Origin: Pseudomonas fluorescens
GTDB taxonomy: Bacteria > Pseudomonadota > Gammaproteobacteria > Pseudomonadales > Pseudomonadaceae
Assembly: GCF_902498185.1 (NCBI RefSeq)
Contig: NZ_CABVIX010000002.1
Location: 310,001 to 374,000 of the forward strand
Length of the DNA stretch: 64,000 bases
Direction of reading: 5' to 3'
Shown here: positions 8,981-18,801 of the stretch, in pieces
How positions within the stretch are numbered: the stretch's first letter is position 1
How the letters are laid out: the number at the start of each line of letters is the position of its first letter
Translations under genes and position numbers: made by a program
Notes under the pieces: generated by a model
Database searches by the model: none
What the model was told of the DNA's origin: nothing
What the model saw: the letters and a program-made list of their open reading frames with translations, nothing else

Positions 8981-9613
8981 ATGTCGATGGAAACCTGGTT
9001 GGCCTTTTTTGCCGCGTGCTGGGTGATCAGCCTGTCGCCGGGTGCCGGGGCCATCGCTTCGATGTCCTGCGGGCTGCAATACGGCTTCTGGCGTGGTTAC
9101 TGGAACGCCCTGGGCCTGCAGTTGGGGCTTGTCCTGCAGATCGCCATCATCGCAGCAGGCGTGGGCGCCATACTTGCGGCTTCCGCGACTGCATTCCAGG
9201 TCATCAAATGGTTCGGTGTTGCGTACCTGGTCTACCTCGCGGTAAAGCAATGGCGTGCGTTGCCCGCCGACGTCACCGACGAAACGGCCGTGCGTCCGAT
9301 CGGCAAGCCATTGAACCTGGTGTTTCGCGGATTCCTGGTGAACGTCAGCAACCCCAAGGCGCTGATCTTCATGCTCGCGGTGCTGCCGCAGTTCATCAAT
9401 CCGCATGCAGCGCTGGTGCCCCAGTACCTGACCATCGCCGGCACCATGGTCGCCGTCGACCTGCTGGTGATGGCGGGCTACACGGGCCTGGCCGCCCGTG
9501 TGCTGCGCCTGCTGCGCACGCCCAGACAGCAACGGCGCATGAACCGCACCTTCGCCGGCCTGTTCCTGGGTGCCGCGACATTGCTGGCCACTATCCGCCG
9601 CGCGCCGCTGTGA
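8981..9613 (+). CDS. LysE/RhtB family amino-acid exporter
   Basis: 210 residues with six hydrophobic segments and the family motif near the N-terminus (VISLSPGAGAIASMSCGL), followed by GYWNALGLQLGL and VSNPKALIFMLAVLPQFI, all typical of LysE/RhtB. Such carriers export amino acids such as threonine or homoserine, or quorum-type metabolites. ATG 8981 is preferred because GGCGAGG sits 4-10 bases upstream; ATG 8987 is an alternative. An AT-rich promoter-like region (CTTAATATTTTTCTGGATAT) precedes it. Confidence 0.9.
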   Translation: MSMETWLAFFAACWVISLSPGAGAIASMSCGLQYGFWRGYWNALGLQLGLVLQIAIIAAGVGAILAASATAFQVIKWFGVAYLVYLAVKQWRALPADVTDETAVRPIGKPLNLVFRGFLVNVSNPKALIFMLAVLPQFINPHAALVPQYLTIAGTMVAVDLLVMAGYTGLAARVLRLLRTPRQQRRMNRTFAGLFLGAATLLATIRRAPL

Positions 9614-9620
9614 TGGAACG

Positions 9621-9645
9621 GGCGTCCGCAGGGCGCCCCTTTCTG
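9621..9645. terminator. Weak hairpin between the LysE gene and the SPFH gene
   Basis: GGGCG and CGCCC arms around 9621-9637, followed by CCTTTCT, in the 36-base gap between two convergent genes. The stem is short; it could serve the plus-strand gene. Confidence 0.3.
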
Positions 9646-9649
9646 CAGC

Positions 9650-10396
9650 TCATTTCTCTGCCAGCCCCTTCAACAGATCCACCGGCACCGGAAACACGAT
9701 CGTCGTGGTCTTGTCGCTGGCAATGCTGCCCAGCGTCTGCATGTACCGCAGCTGCATCGCCCCAGGCTCCTTGCCGAGCATCTGCGCAGCCTGCATCAGC
9801 TTCTCCGACGCCTGCAGCTCACCCTCGGCATGGATCACCTTGGCCCGCCGCTCGCGCTCGGCTTCTGCCTGACGGGCAATGGCGCGAATCATCGACTCGT
9901 TGAGATCGACATGCTTGATCTCGACATTCGCGACCTTGATGCCCCATGCGTCGGTCTGCGCGTCGAGCACCTGGCGAATGTCCATGTTCAGGCGTTCACG
10001 CTCCGCCAGCAGCTCGTCCAGCTCATGCTTGCCCAGCACTGCCCGCAGCGTGGTCTGCGCCAGCTGGCTGGTGGCGTTGAGAAAATCTTCGACCTGGATG
10101 ATGGCTTTCTGGGGGTCGAGCACGCGAAAGTACACCACGGCATTGACCTTGACGGAGACGTTGTCGCGGGTGATCACATCCTGCGTCGGCACGTCGAGCA
10201 CCACCGTGCGCAGGTCCACCCTGACCATCTGCTGCACCACCGGGATCAACAGGATCAGCCCCGGCCCCTTGACCTGCCAGAAGCGCCCGAGCTGGAACAC
10301 TACTCCTCGCTCGTACTCGCGCAGGATACGAAAAGCCGAGAGCAGCACGACCCCGATCAGCACCAGCAGGGCGCCAAAACCGAATTGCATGAACAT
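9650..10396 (-). CDS. SPFH/stomatin-like membrane protein (slipin)
   Basis: 248 residues from the ATG at 10396, which has GAGGAGAG 5 bases upstream. One N-terminal membrane helix (about 5-22), then the SPFH/band-7 domain with the slipin signature [15 protein letters not shown] and later [15 protein letters not shown], then a Glu/Arg-rich coiled coil ([18 protein letters not shown]). Bacterial slipins sit in membrane microdomains and pair with NfeD proteases, and here the NfeD gene ends 2 bases upstream, so the two are co-translated. The open frame further upstream lies inside nfeD and is not used. Confidence 0.93.
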   Translation of the reverse strand: MFMQFGFGALLVLIGVVLLSAFRILREYERGVVFQLGRFWQVKGPGLILLIPVVQQMVRVDLRTVVLDVPTQDVITRDNVSVKVNAVVYFRVLDPQKAIIQVEDFLNATSQLAQTTLRAVLGKHELDELLAERERLNMDIRQVLDAQTDAWGIKVANVEIKHVDLNESMIRAIARQAEAERERRAKVIHAEGELQASEKLMQAAQMLGKEPGAMQLRYMQTLGSIASDKTTTIVFPVPVDLLKGLAEK

Positions 10397-10398
10397 CG

Positions 10399-11769
10399 TC
10401 ACTCTCCTCGCGATACGGCTGTCGATAGGGCGCTGACGTCCAGCGACAGGCCGCGACGGGCGACCACCTGCACATGCTGGCCAGGTTGCAGCGGCGTCGC
10501 GCACTGGACTTGCCATTGTTCGCCCTGCGCCTGGACCGAGCCGCAGAACGGGTTGCCAGGCACCACATCGGTGACGGTTACCAGGCTGCCGACCAGCCCT
10601 GCGTCGCCACTGACCAGCGCACGCTGGCGCGCTTTCAGCGCCATGCCGAGCACGCCGCCGAGCAGCAGTGCCGAAAGTACCGCCAAGGTGACGATCAGCG
10701 GCAGCGGAATGCCGTAGCCGGGGACGTCGGTGTCCATCAGGATCACCGCCCCGACTACAAAGGCGACGATGCCGCCAAAGCCGACCACGCCGAAGCTTGG
10801 CAAGAACGCCTCGGCAACCATGAACGCCACCCCGAGCAAGATCAGCGCGACACCGGCGTAGCTCACTGGCAGCAGTTGCAGGGCATAGAGCGCCAGCAGC
10901 AGGCAGATGCCACCCACCACGCCACCGACGCTGGACCCTGGGTTCATGAACTCGAACAGCAGGCCATAGATACCGATCATGATCAGAATCAGCGCCACGC
11001 TGGGATTGGTGATCACTGCCAACAGGCGCGTGCGCCAGTCCGGGGCGTGTTCAACCAGCATCGCGCCGTGAGTCTGCAACCGGCGAGGCTGGCCGGCGGC
11101 GACCAGGGTCTTGCCGTCGACCTGGCGCAGGAGTTCGGGAAGGTCGCCCGCGATGTGGTCGATCACCTTCAAGCGTAGGGCCTCGGTGGCAGGTACGCTG
11201 ACCGATTCTCGCACGGCCTGCTCGGCCCATTCGGCATTACGCCCGCGCAGCTGCGCGAGCCCGCGGATATAGGCGGCAGCGTCGTTGACCTGCTTGCGGG
11301 TCATGGTGTCCTGGTCGTCGGGCATGGTCTTCTTGTCGGCCGAGGGCTCGGCGGGGGAGGTGGGCTTGGCGCCTGGCCCACCCATCTGCACTGGAGTCGC
11401 TGCGCCCAGGTTGGTGCCGGGCGCCATGGCTGCTACGTGGCTGGCGTAGAGGATATAGGTGCCCGCGCTGGCGGCCCGCGCGCCGCCTGGCGCCACGTAG
11501 CTTGCTACCGGCACGGAGCTGGCGAGGATGGCCTTGACGATCTGGCGCATGGAACTGTCCAGCCCGCCTGGCGTGTCCATGCGGATCACCACCAGCTGCG
11601 CGTTCTGCTCCACGGCCTGGTCCAGGCCGCGGACCACATAGTCCGCGCTGGCGGGGCCTATCGCGTCATCGATTGCCAGCACCCACACGCTGCCACCGGT
11701 CGCCGCATGGCCAGCCGGTACGGCGCCGAGCAAGAGCATCAACAGCAGACAGCAGCAGCGAGCGATCAC
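10399..11769 (-). CDS. NfeD-family membrane serine protease (1510-N/STOPP type)
   Basis: About 456 residues from a GTG at 11769. A hydrophobic leader (about 5-20) is followed by a ClpP-like serine protease domain: [15 protein letters not shown], then the catalytic-serine region [12 protein letters not shown]. Four or five C-terminal membrane helices and an OB-fold NfeD domain (about 395-450) follow. Archaeal relatives cleave the C-terminus of partner stomatins; the next gene is exactly such a slipin. The start is uncertain: no good ribosome site precedes 11769, and the frame stays open to about 11880, but that would overlap the divergent deacylase gene. Confidence 0.88.
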   Translation of the reverse strand: MIARCCCLLLMLLLGAVPAGHAATGGSVWVLAIDDAIGPASADYVVRGLDQAVEQNAQLVVIRMDTPGGLDSSMRQIVKAILASSVPVASYVAPGGARAASAGTYILYASHVAAMAPGTNLGAATPVQMGGPGAKPTSPAEPSADKKTMPDDQDTMTRKQVNDAAAYIRGLAQLRGRNAEWAEQAVRESVSVPATEALRLKVIDHIAGDLPELLRQVDGKTLVAAGQPRRLQTHGAMLVEHAPDWRTRLLAVITNPSVALILIMIGIYGLLFEFMNPGSSVGGVVGGICLLLALYALQLLPVSYAGVALILLGVAFMVAEAFLPSFGVVGFGGIVAFVVGAVILMDTDVPGYGIPLPLIVTLAVLSALLLGGVLGMALKARQRALVSGDAGLVGSLVTVTDVVPGNPFCGSVQAQGEQWQVQCATPLQPGQHVQVVARRGLSLDVSALSTAVSRGE

Positions 11770-11863
11770 CTGGAGGTACCGGTCAGTAGGCTCTCCCTTA
11801 AGTTTAGCCGTGCAGCGCCGCGCACGGCCTAAACTTGATGAGGGGGCAAACTGGAGGTGCATC

Positions 11864-12322
11864 ATGCGAATCGCAAGCAACCTGCAGCAGCGCTTGGACC
11901 AGGCGCGCTGCGACTATGACATCGTTCCTCATCCCCACTCATCCACCAGCCTTGAGTCGGCGCGCACGGCCGGGGTACCCGCCGACCGCGTCGCCAAGTC
12001 GGTAATGCTCGACGACCGGCGTGGCAACTACCTGATGGCCGTGCTGCCGGCCAATCGCCATCTGGACATGAGCAAAGTGCGCATGACCGGCGCTTGGCAA
12101 CTCACCCACGAAAGCGGCCTGCCACAGCTGTTCGAGGGCTGCGAGCGTGGCGCCATTCCGGCCCTTGGGGAAGTCTACAAAATAAAAATGCTCCTTGACC
12201 CGACCTTGACCCGCCAAGGTGATGTCTACCTTGAGGCGGGTGATCATGATCACCTGATCCACATGAGCATGGAGCAGTACCTGAAGCTGGTACCCCATGC
12301 CGAAGTGCGCGAACTCTGCTGA
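11864..12322 (+). CDS. YbaK/ProX-type aminoacyl-tRNA deacylase domain protein
   Basis: 152 residues from ATG 11864, with GGAGG 7 bases upstream. It is a single YbaK-like domain (PF04073), with the conserved lysine in DRVAKSVMLDD and the C-terminal GDHDHLIHMS. Proteins of this family hydrolyse mischarged tRNAs (Cys- or Ala-tRNAPro and related). It is divergent from nfeD with about 95 bases between starts. Substrate specificity cannot be read from the sequence. Confidence 0.88.
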   Translation: MRIASNLQQRLDQARCDYDIVPHPHSSTSLESARTAGVPADRVAKSVMLDDRRGNYLMAVLPANRHLDMSKVRMTGAWQLTHESGLPQLFEGCERGAIPALGEVYKIKMLLDPTLTRQGDVYLEAGDHDHLIHMSMEQYLKLVPHAEVRELC

Positions 12323-12384
12323 TGATCGTCAACCACCTGCCGGGTCGGCGTCGTGGACGTCTGGCCTGGCCCGAGGAGTGAATC

Positions 12385-12627
12385 ATGGAACCAACGAAAC
12401 ACGAGTTTTCCGACCTGTTCAAGCAACTGGGCCTTGCTGACGATGCCACCAGCATCGATCAGTTCATTACCAGCCACTCGCCGCTCAAGAACGAGATCAA
12501 GCTGGTGGATGCACCATTCTGGTCCGACAGCCAGCGGGAGTTTCTCAAGGAAGCCGTGCTTGACGATGCCGATTGGGCGGTACCTTTCGATCAACTCAAC
12601 GAAGCGTTGAGGCGTCCGAAAAAATAA
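12385..12627 (+). CDS. DUF2789 family protein
   Basis: 80 residues, soluble and acidic, matching the small DUF2789 family (MEPTKHEFSDLFKQLGL start; FWSDSQREFLKEAVLDDADW in the second half). No function is known. CGAGGAG lies 5 bases before the ATG. It follows the deacylase by 62 bases on the same strand. Confidence 0.88.
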   Translation: MEPTKHEFSDLFKQLGLADDATSIDQFITSHSPLKNEIKLVDAPFWSDSQREFLKEAVLDDADWAVPFDQLNEALRRPKK

Positions 12628-12695
12628 TCGCCGAGCGGCACCTGATGGGTGATTTCGGCGCGGCTATGCTCAGTGAAACAACAGGGGATAGCGCA

Positions 12696-13334
12696 ATGAA
12701 AGATCCCTATGCACCCGCGTTCTGGTGCTCCGTGACGATCCTGGGAACCCTGACCGCCGGTTACTTCTACGGTATCCGGCACACCCATCAGATGGGCCAG
12801 GCGCTGCAGTTTCTGTACGCCGCCGCGGCGCTGGTCGCGGCGGCGTCGCTGGCGATTCTGACGTGGATAGCCTGGCAACAGCTGCACCTGAACCGGCGCG
12901 AAGTGGTTCAGGGACGTACGCTTGTAGCGATCTGGAACACCAAGGTTGCCTTGCGCCGTGTCGAGACGGTGTTCGACCGGTATTTCTGGGGGAGCTACTG
13001 GCAGCCCGGGCGCACGTTCCAGGAGGTCATGGGCGAGTTGCAGGGTACTCCTCTCGAGCAGAGCCTGGACGCCCTCAAACGCCAGTGCCGCGAGCTCGAC
13101 CGCAAAATCCACGACCACCACCACCGCTGGGTCGGCAATGCCCGTGAACTGTCCAATGTCGCCACGGCCATGGCCCGAGAGCGTTATCAGCTCGACTTGT
13201 GCGACTCACAGCAAAGCGGCGGCCACGGCACCGCCGTGCTCAACCGCGACCTGGAAGTGCTGGTGTACACCTGGTCGGCCCGGTTGCGCACGTTTGACCA
13301 TCAGCTCGACGAGCTTGAGCGTCAGTACCACTGA
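12696..13334 (+). CDS. Membrane protein of unknown function
   Basis: 212 residues from ATG 12696, preceded by AGGGGAT. Two hydrophobic helices near the N-terminus (about 9-28 and 41-62) are followed by a soluble helical domain rich in Arg, His and Gln, with a DHHHR cluster and a C-terminal DHQLDELERQYH. I do not recognise a named family. The topology suggests a small inner-membrane protein with a cytoplasmic helical domain. Its TGA and the stop of the convergent CBS gene are fused in the palindrome TGATCA. Confidence 0.75.
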   Translation: MKDPYAPAFWCSVTILGTLTAGYFYGIRHTHQMGQALQFLYAAAALVAAASLAILTWIAWQQLHLNRREVVQGRTLVAIWNTKVALRRVETVFDRYFWGSYWQPGRTFQEVMGELQGTPLEQSLDALKRQCRELDRKIHDHHHRWVGNARELSNVATAMARERYQLDLCDSQQSGGHGTAVLNRDLEVLVYTWSARLRTFDHQLDELERQYH

Positions 13335-13772
13335 TCACTCGCCGCGGATGTACTGCTCCAGCTGCAGAATCAGGTTGGCCTGTTCGGCGATGGTTTCCTT
13401 GACCAGGTCACCGATCGACAGCAGGCCGATCAGCTCGCCGTTCTTCACCACCGGCAAGTGGCGCAGGTGGCGATTGGTCATGAGGCTCATGCAGTATTCG
13501 AGGTTGTGCTTGGGTTCGACCGTGATCACCGGCGCGCTCATGATCTCCCGCACTGGCGTGGCGGCGGACGAGCGCCCCTTGAGCACCAGCTTGCGCGCGT
13601 AGTCGCGCTCACTGACGATGCCGACCACTTCACCGTTTTCGATCACCGGCAATGCACCGATATTCACCTCGGCCAGCAGTTTCAGCGCATCGAGCACCGA
13701 GTCATCCGGGCTGATGGTGTAGACCTCGTGGTGCTGGGATTTGGTCTTGAGCAGTTCTTCCACGTTTTTCAT
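13335..13772 (-). CDS. Two-CBS-domain protein
   Basis: 145 residues from ATG 13772. Two tandem CBS motifs: YTISPDDSVLDALKLLAEVN with GIVSERDYARK, and ITVEPKHNLEYCMSLMTNR with GLLSIGDLVKE. CBS pairs bind adenine nucleotides and sense energy state; stand-alone versions like this are common in Pseudomonas, and the target is unknown. It ends against the membrane-protein gene with no intergenic base. About 170 bases separate its start from the phosphonate oxidase gene on the same strand. Confidence 0.92.
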   Translation of the reverse strand: MKNVEELLKTKSQHHEVYTISPDDSVLDALKLLAEVNIGALPVIENGEVVGIVSERDYARKLVLKGRSSAATPVREIMSAPVITVEPKHNLEYCMSLMTNRHLRHLPVVKNGELIGLLSIGDLVKETIAEQANLILQLEQYIRGE

Positions 13773-13943
13773 ACAGGCCTCTGCAAGCAATGGGTGCGGG
13801 GTGGCGGCACATGCGTACAGAATCGTGCAAGGACAGCGGCTCGGCAAGAATGAAAGCGGCATTGATGCGATTGAAAAACGTCATGAGCCCGGCTGCCGTC
13901 AAACAGCGGGGCGGGTACGCGGTATCGGACTGACTGGGGTCGA

Positions 13944-15101
13944 TCACGCCGAGAGCGCTTCGGGCCACTCGCCTTCGCCCAGCAGTGCGGCGACGGTTCG
14001 CTCTCCCAAGGCCAGGCCCACGCTCATGCCCAGCCCGGTGTGCATCAAGACCGCGGTCACCCCGTCGGCTGCCGGCTTGACGCTGAATGGGGCGGGCCCT
14101 CTTGCGCCGTACACGCCTTGCCACCGCTCGAGCACCTGCAACCGCCCGCCCAGGGTGTGCTCGGCCAGGTCTATCAGCAACTGGTCCACACCTTCGGCAT
14201 TGAAAGGCGCGGCATCGCTGCCATAGTCGTGGGAGTCTCCGATGATCAGCTCTCCCCGGGGCGTCGGGCTGATCAGGAGATGAATGCCGTGGTCTTCCAG
14301 CACGGGATGATCGCGGCGTATCTCGGCACGAATCGCCTCGGCCTCGGGCAGGTCGCAGAACGCTCCGTAGTGTACGCAACTAAGCCCCGTGAGCACGGCG
14401 TGGTGCAGATCCAGAGGCTGCAACAGCCGTGCCCGCAACATCTGTAGACGGCATACCGATGGCCGCAACGTCGCCATCTGCTCGGCCAGCAAGGTCTGGT
14501 AGTCGTGGCCGGAGCAGACGACGATGTGGCGCGCCGAGAAGCGTCCTGCGGTGGTCAGGGCGTAGCCTGGCTCAACGTCCCGTACCAGCGTTGAAAAGTG
14601 AAACTCGACGCCTTGGCTGGCCAGGTAATCGATGATCTGCGGCAGCGCTTCCCTGGAGAACAGCTGCTGGTCGTCCAGTCCGTGGAGGGCTGCGCGGTGG
14701 TGGGTGAATCGGCCGTCATAGAGGCTCTCGAGTGCCACCCCACGCAGTAGCTCGGTGCGATAGCCAAGCGCACGGCCCCGACCGGCACTGAAGGCCTCAA
14801 GCATGGCCTCTTCGGCCTCGGTGCGGGCAAGCACCAGGGAACCCTGTTGCTTGATCGCCAGCCCGGCGGCGCTGCCGAGCTCTGCCCAGAGGCCATGGGA
14901 CTGGCGAGCGAGGTCGAGCATCGGGCCGGGGGCCTGGCCCGTGACCAGGGCCTGGCCGAAATTGCGAATGGAGGCACCCAGTGGCGTGTGGCTGCGCTCG
15001 AACACGCGAACTTTGAGGCCGCGACGAACACCCGCCCAGGCATGAGCAAGTCCCAGAATGCCGGCGCCTACGATCAGCAGGTCACAGTTGTGCTGACTCA
15101 T
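13944..15101 (-). CDS. FAD-dependent amine oxidoreductase of the aminophosphonate cluster (TIGR03364-like)
   Basis: 385 residues from ATG 15101, with GAGGAG 5 bases upstream. It has an N-terminal FAD-binding motif (CDLLIVGAGILGLAHAW) and a DAO/glycine-oxidase fold ending in a FAD-contact segment (LMHTGLGMSVGLALGERTV). Members of this clade sit in 2-aminoethylphosphonate clusters; related oxidases in phosphonate clusters oxidise AEP-type amines to phosphonoacetaldehyde. It is the last gene of a minus-strand set with LysR, a transporter and PhnX. With no transaminase gene nearby, I infer that it supplies the PhnX substrate. The exact substrate (AEP or an N-methylated or hydroxylated form) is not shown. 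Confidence 0.85.
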   Translation of the reverse strand: MSQHNCDLLIVGAGILGLAHAWAGVRRGLKVRVFERSHTPLGASIRNFGQALVTGQAPGPMLDLARQSHGLWAELGSAAGLAIKQQGSLVLARTEAEEAMLEAFSAGRGRALGYRTELLRGVALESLYDGRFTHHRAALHGLDDQQLFSREALPQIIDYLASQGVEFHFSTLVRDVEPGYALTTAGRFSARHIVVCSGHDYQTLLAEQMATLRPSVCRLQMLRARLLQPLDLHHAVLTGLSCVHYGAFCDLPEAEAIRAEIRRDHPVLEDHGIHLLISPTPRGELIIGDSHDYGSDAAPFNAEGVDQLLIDLAEHTLGGRLQVLERWQGVYGARGPAPFSVKPAADGVTAVLMHTGLGMSVGLALGERTVAALLGEGEWPEALSA

Positions 15102-15176
15102 GAAAACTCCTCGAGAGGGGAGGTGGCCGCCGGAGCGGCCAGCAACATTGGAAGTGAGAGACGTGAAAGACAAGAA

Positions 15177-16196
15177 CTACTGTTTCACCGACTCGGATTT
15201 ACCGTCGTAACGCTTGCGCCACTCGGCCAGAACGCGATCGCGGTTCTCCGACGCCCAGTTGAAATCGTTCTTGATCAGACGTTGTTCATAGTCGGCCGGC
15301 AGCTCTTGGAAGCGCTCGGCGATGCCCGGCTGGGCCAGTACGGCGAAGTTGGCCTTGTACAACTCCATCGCTTCCCGGCTGGCCGCGAAGTCAGCGAGTT
15401 TCCTGGCGGCATCCAGATGTCGGGTGCCCTTGATGATTGCGCTTGCCTCGATCTCCCAGCCCAGGCCCTCCTTGGGCAGGACGATGTCCAGCGGAGCGCC
15501 TTTGCGTTTGAGTTGAACGGCCGGGTATTCAAAGGAAATGCCGATCGGGAACTCGCCAGCCGCGGCCTGCTTGCAAGGCTTGGAGCCAGAATGGGTGTAC
15601 TGGCCGATGTTCTGGTGCAGCCTGTCCATGAATGCCCAGCCACTGTCCTCGCCAAAGATCTGCAGCCAGGCGCTGACATCCAGGTAGCCGGTCCCGGAGG
15701 ACGCTGGGTTGGGCATGACAATCTTGCCCTGGTACACCGGATTGGCCAGGTCTTCCCACTTGGTTGGCTTGGGCAGGCCCTGTTTTTCGGCTTCGATGGT
15801 GTTGAAGCAGATACTGGCGGCCCATACGTCCATGCCCACCCAGGATGGCGGGTTGTCGCTGTCACGGTAGTTGACGCCGATCTTGTCCAGACTGGCCGGA
15901 GCATAGGCTTCAAGCATTCCCTGCTGCTTGAGGATGGCCAGGCTTGACCCCGCCAGGCCCCAGACCGCATCGGCCTGCGGGCGATCCTTCTCGGCCAGCA
16001 GCTTGGCGGTGACGATCCCGGTGGAGTCACGCACCCACCTGATGCGGATATCGGGATGCAGCTTTTCGAACGCCTGTTGGTAAGGCTTGAGCTGCTCGAC
16101 TTCGAGCGCGCTGTAGACAGTCAATTCGGTGTCGGCGTGGGCCTGCAGGGCGCCAGCCGCGAGCAGGGCAGCGGCAAGGGCGATGCGCTTGAACAT
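15177..16196 (-). CDS. 2-aminoethylphosphonate ABC transporter, substrate-binding protein
   Basis: 339 residues with a clear signal peptide (MFKRIALAAALLAAGALQAHA). The mature part resembles ferric/AEP-type binding proteins of class SBP_bac_6 (ELTVYSALEVEQLKPYQQAF, then WGLAGSSLAILKQQG, then VGMDVWAASICFN). It should capture aminophosphonate in the periplasm and hand it to the permease encoded two genes upstream. AGGAA lies before ATG 16196. The phosphonate assignment is from family resemblance (the PhnS2 type) and from its position between phnX and the FAD oxidase. Confidence 0.87.
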   Translation of the reverse strand: MFKRIALAAALLAAGALQAHADTELTVYSALEVEQLKPYQQAFEKLHPDIRIRWVRDSTGIVTAKLLAEKDRPQADAVWGLAGSSLAILKQQGMLEAYAPASLDKIGVNYRDSDNPPSWVGMDVWAASICFNTIEAEKQGLPKPTKWEDLANPVYQGKIVMPNPASSGTGYLDVSAWLQIFGEDSGWAFMDRLHQNIGQYTHSGSKPCKQAAAGEFPIGISFEYPAVQLKRKGAPLDIVLPKEGLGWEIEASAIIKGTRHLDAARKLADFAASREAMELYKANFAVLAQPGIAERFQELPADYEQRLIKNDFNWASENRDRVLAEWRKRYDGKSESVKQ

Positions 16197-16246
16197 GATC
16201 AGGTTCCTGTGTGCGGAGGAGGGGCATACGGATGGAGTGGACAGGC

Positions 16247-17074
16247 TCAGCATCCTTGCGGGCTTTCGCCGCGGGCCAGACGGGCATTGATGGCATCGAT
16301 GACCGGCGGCAAGTCGGCCAGCGTATCGATCAGGTAATGGGGCCGGCTGTCGGCGAACAGCGCATCGATACGTTGGCGCTCGGCCTCCAGCCGCTGGCTG
16401 GACAGCGCCTGGTATTGCTCCCATGTGAGGCCGAGGAAATTACCCGAGAAACGCAGCGCTACCGTCCACATGCCGGCGGCGCGCCCCTCGAGAATGCCAG
16501 GCTCGGTGTCATCGACCTTGACGCAGGCAGCCACGTCGTCGAGTCCCAGGGCGATGACGTTCGCCAGCGCCTGGGCAGGGCTCGGGCGGCCCACGGGCAC
16601 TTCATCGGTGGCCACCACATGGTCGGGGCGATAGCCGGCCACAGCCGCGAGCTCGACAACCTGCTGCATGACGATGAGCGGATAGCCTGAGCAGCTGCCG
16701 ATCTTCAGGCCGCGTTCGCGCAAGCTCGCCACCGCCTCCAGGGCACCGGGAATCGGCGCGCAGTGCTCGCCCACCTTGGCGATCTGCAGGGGCATGAAGC
16801 GCTCATAGAGGGCCGTCACGTCGGCATCGCTTGGCAGGCGGCCGAAACGCTGATGGAAGCGTTCGGCCACGGCTGGCTGGTCGCACAGGGTCCGGATGTG
16901 ATCCCACTTGCCCATGCCCATGGGCCCGCGGGCTTCGGCGAGGCTGATCTGTATGTCGAACTCGGCGAATGCCTCGACGAAGATGCGTGTCGGGGCAAAG
17001 GAGCCGAAATCGACCACGGTACCCGCCCAATCGAGAATGACGGCCTGCAGTTGATCGGGGTGCTGGTAGTGCAT
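16247..17074 (-). CDS. phnX: Phosphonoacetaldehyde hydrolase (phosphonatase)
   Basis: 275 residues from ATG 17074 (GGAG 8 bases upstream). This is a haloacid-dehalogenase enzyme that cleaves the C-P bond of phosphonoacetaldehyde to acetaldehyde and phosphate. The nucleophile is D15 in ILDWAGT, with the PhnX-specific Ala at 17. The Schiff-base lysine is K56 in [10 protein letters not shown], matching Lys53 of the Bacillus enzyme. KIGSCSGY and VGRPSP supply the other motifs, and KVDDTEPGI the metal-binding acidic pair. The frame is open further upstream, but that lies over the permease. All catalytic residues I know of appear present, so it should be active. Confidence 0.93.
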   Translation of the reverse strand: MHYQHPDQLQAVILDWAGTVVDFGSFAPTRIFVEAFAEFDIQISLAEARGPMGMGKWDHIRTLCDQPAVAERFHQRFGRLPSDADVTALYERFMPLQIAKVGEHCAPIPGALEAVASLRERGLKIGSCSGYPLIVMQQVVELAAVAGYRPDHVVATDEVPVGRPSPAQALANVIALGLDDVAACVKVDDTEPGILEGRAAGMWTVALRFSGNFLGLTWEQYQALSSQRLEAERQRIDALFADSRPHYLIDTLADLPPVIDAINARLARGESPQGC

Positions 17075-17091
17075 GCAAGTGCTCCGAGGGA

Positions 17092-18801
17092 TCAGTGGCC
17101 AGGCGCCGCACGCCAAGCCTGGGAGCGCCGCAGCAAGCCGCGCGAAGCCCAGGCCAGCAGGAGCGACACGCTGGCGGAGGTGAGAAGAATGAGGGTCGAC
17201 ATGGCGGCGGCACCGCCCACGTTGCCGGCATCGTCCATGTTCAGTACGGCGACGGATGCCACCACGCTGTCCGGGCTGTAGAGGAAGATCACCGCCGACA
17301 CCGTGGTCATCGCCGAGACGAACAGGTACCGGACGATATCCAGCAGCGCCGGCAGGCAGATCGGCATGGTCACCCGCAGGAAGTGGCGTAGCAGCGGCAC
17401 TTTGAGCGACAGCGCGGCGGACTCGAACTCGCCATCGAGCTGACGTAGCGCGGCGGCGGCGGTCATCTGCGCGGTGGTCAAAAAATGCGCTACGGTGCAC
17501 ATCACCAGCAGTGCCAGACTGCCGTAGAGCCCATGCATAGGGTTGGCCGGGAGGTTGAAGAAGAATACATAGCCCAGTCCGAGCACCAGGCCGGGTACGG
17601 CCATGGGAATGAAGCACAGCAGGCGCAGCACCTGGGTCAGCGGGTTTTGCCGGGTCTTTTCCAGGAGGTAGCTGCCTGTGAAGATCAGCGCGCTGCCGAA
17701 CAGCGCGGTGCTCGTCGCCAGCAACAGGCTGTTGCGGTAGGCCAGCCAGCCGCCGGGCAGGTCGGAGAATGCGTAATTGTGCAATGACAAGGACAGGTCG
17801 TAAGGCCAGAACTTGACCAGCGAGGAGTACACCGCCATGCCGAACACCCCGAGCAGAACCGCGCACACCAGCGCGAGCAGCAACAGGAAGGCGGCGTCGC
17901 GGCCACGCCGGGGCTGTGGGTGATACACCTGGGCACGGCCGCTCATGGCATCGCGCTGGCGCCGGCGCAACCAGAAGTCCACGGCGAAGCTGAACAACGC
18001 TGGCAGGAGCAGGAACAGGCCTATCAGGGCGCCACGGCCAAATTGCTGCTGGCCGAGCACCGCCTTGTACGCTTCCAGCGCCAGCACCTGGTAATCCCCA
18101 CCGACCACCACGGGCACGCCGAAATCGGTGATGCACAGGGTGAACACCAGGCAGCCAGCGGCGAATACGCCCTGCCTGCTACCGGGCCAGGTGATGCTGC
18201 GAAAGGCATGCCAGGGGGATGCGCCCATGCTCGAAGCGGCGTCGAACAGGCGAGCGTCCGCCAGGGCCAGGGCGCTGATCAGCACCATCAGGGCATGGGG
18301 AAACGTGAAGATGGCCTGGCCCAGCACGATGCCCCAGAAACCGTAGATGTTGTCGGGTATCCAGTCGCGCAGCAGTCCCTGGTTGCCAAACAGGTAGATC
18401 AGCGCGATGCCTGGCAGCATCGAGGGTGCCAGCAGGGGAAGCAGTGACAGGCCGCGCCACAGCCCCTTGCCTGGCAGGCAGGTGCGCAACAGGCCGTAGG
18501 CAAAGCCATAGGCCAGCGGCAGCACGATCGCCACCACCGCCAGCGCGGTGGCCAGGCTGTTGCCCAGCAACCAACGGAAACTGACGCTTCCAAACAGCTG
18601 CGCCGCCGCAGCCAGGCCGCCACCCTGCTGCGGATCGCCCGCCAATCCACGCCATAGCATCGCCAGCAGTGGCAGCAAAACGGCCAGTACCAGCAAGGCC
18701 AGCAGCAACCCCTGTCCTCCCAGCACGAACAGCCGGTCGGCAATATGCGTCGTACGCTGCGGGTATTCTGCAGCAGGTCTCATCGTCGCGACCTGTTCCA
18801 T
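17092..18801 (-). CDS. 2-aminoethylphosphonate ABC transporter, permease (two fused domains)
   Basis: 569 residues with about twelve hydrophobic segments in two homologous halves. Each carries a binding-protein-dependent transport loop: [20 protein letters not shown] in the first half and [20 protein letters not shown] in the second. This resembles the iron(III)/AEP permeases of the PhnU2 type, where one polypeptide forms the whole channel. Its ATG shares one base with the stop of the upstream ATPase gene (TGATG). phnX starts 17 bases after its stop, so the genes are clearly co-transcribed. Confidence 0.88.
   Translation of the reverse strand: MEQVATMRPAAEYPQRTTHIADRLFVLGGQGLLLALLVLAVLLPLLAMLWRGLAGDPQQGGGLAAAAQLFGSVSFRWLLGNSLATALAVVAIVLPLAYGFAYGLLRTCLPGKGLWRGLSLLPLLAPSMLPGIALIYLFGNQGLLRDWIPDNIYGFWGIVLGQAIFTFPHALMVLISALALADARLFDAASSMGASPWHAFRSITWPGSRQGVFAAGCLVFTLCITDFGVPVVVGGDYQVLALEAYKAVLGQQQFGRGALIGLFLLLPALFSFAVDFWLRRRQRDAMSGRAQVYHPQPRRGRDAAFLLLLALVCAVLLGVFGMAVYSSLVKFWPYDLSLSLHNYAFSDLPGGWLAYRNSLLLATSTALFGSALIFTGSYLLEKTRQNPLTQVLRLLCFIPMAVPGLVLGLGYVFFFNLPANPMHGLYGSLALLVMCTVAHFLTTAQMTAAAALRQLDGEFESAALSLKVPLLRHFLRVTMPICLPALLDIVRYLFVSAMTTVSAVIFLYSPDSVVASVAVLNMDDAGNVGGAAAMSTLILLTSASVSLLLAWASRGLLRRSQAWRAAPGH

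Noticed and set aside
16247..18136. A 629-codon open frame read as one protein
   Set aside because: Only the last 275 codons (PhnX) are protein-like; the upstream part is out of frame with the permease gene that covers it.
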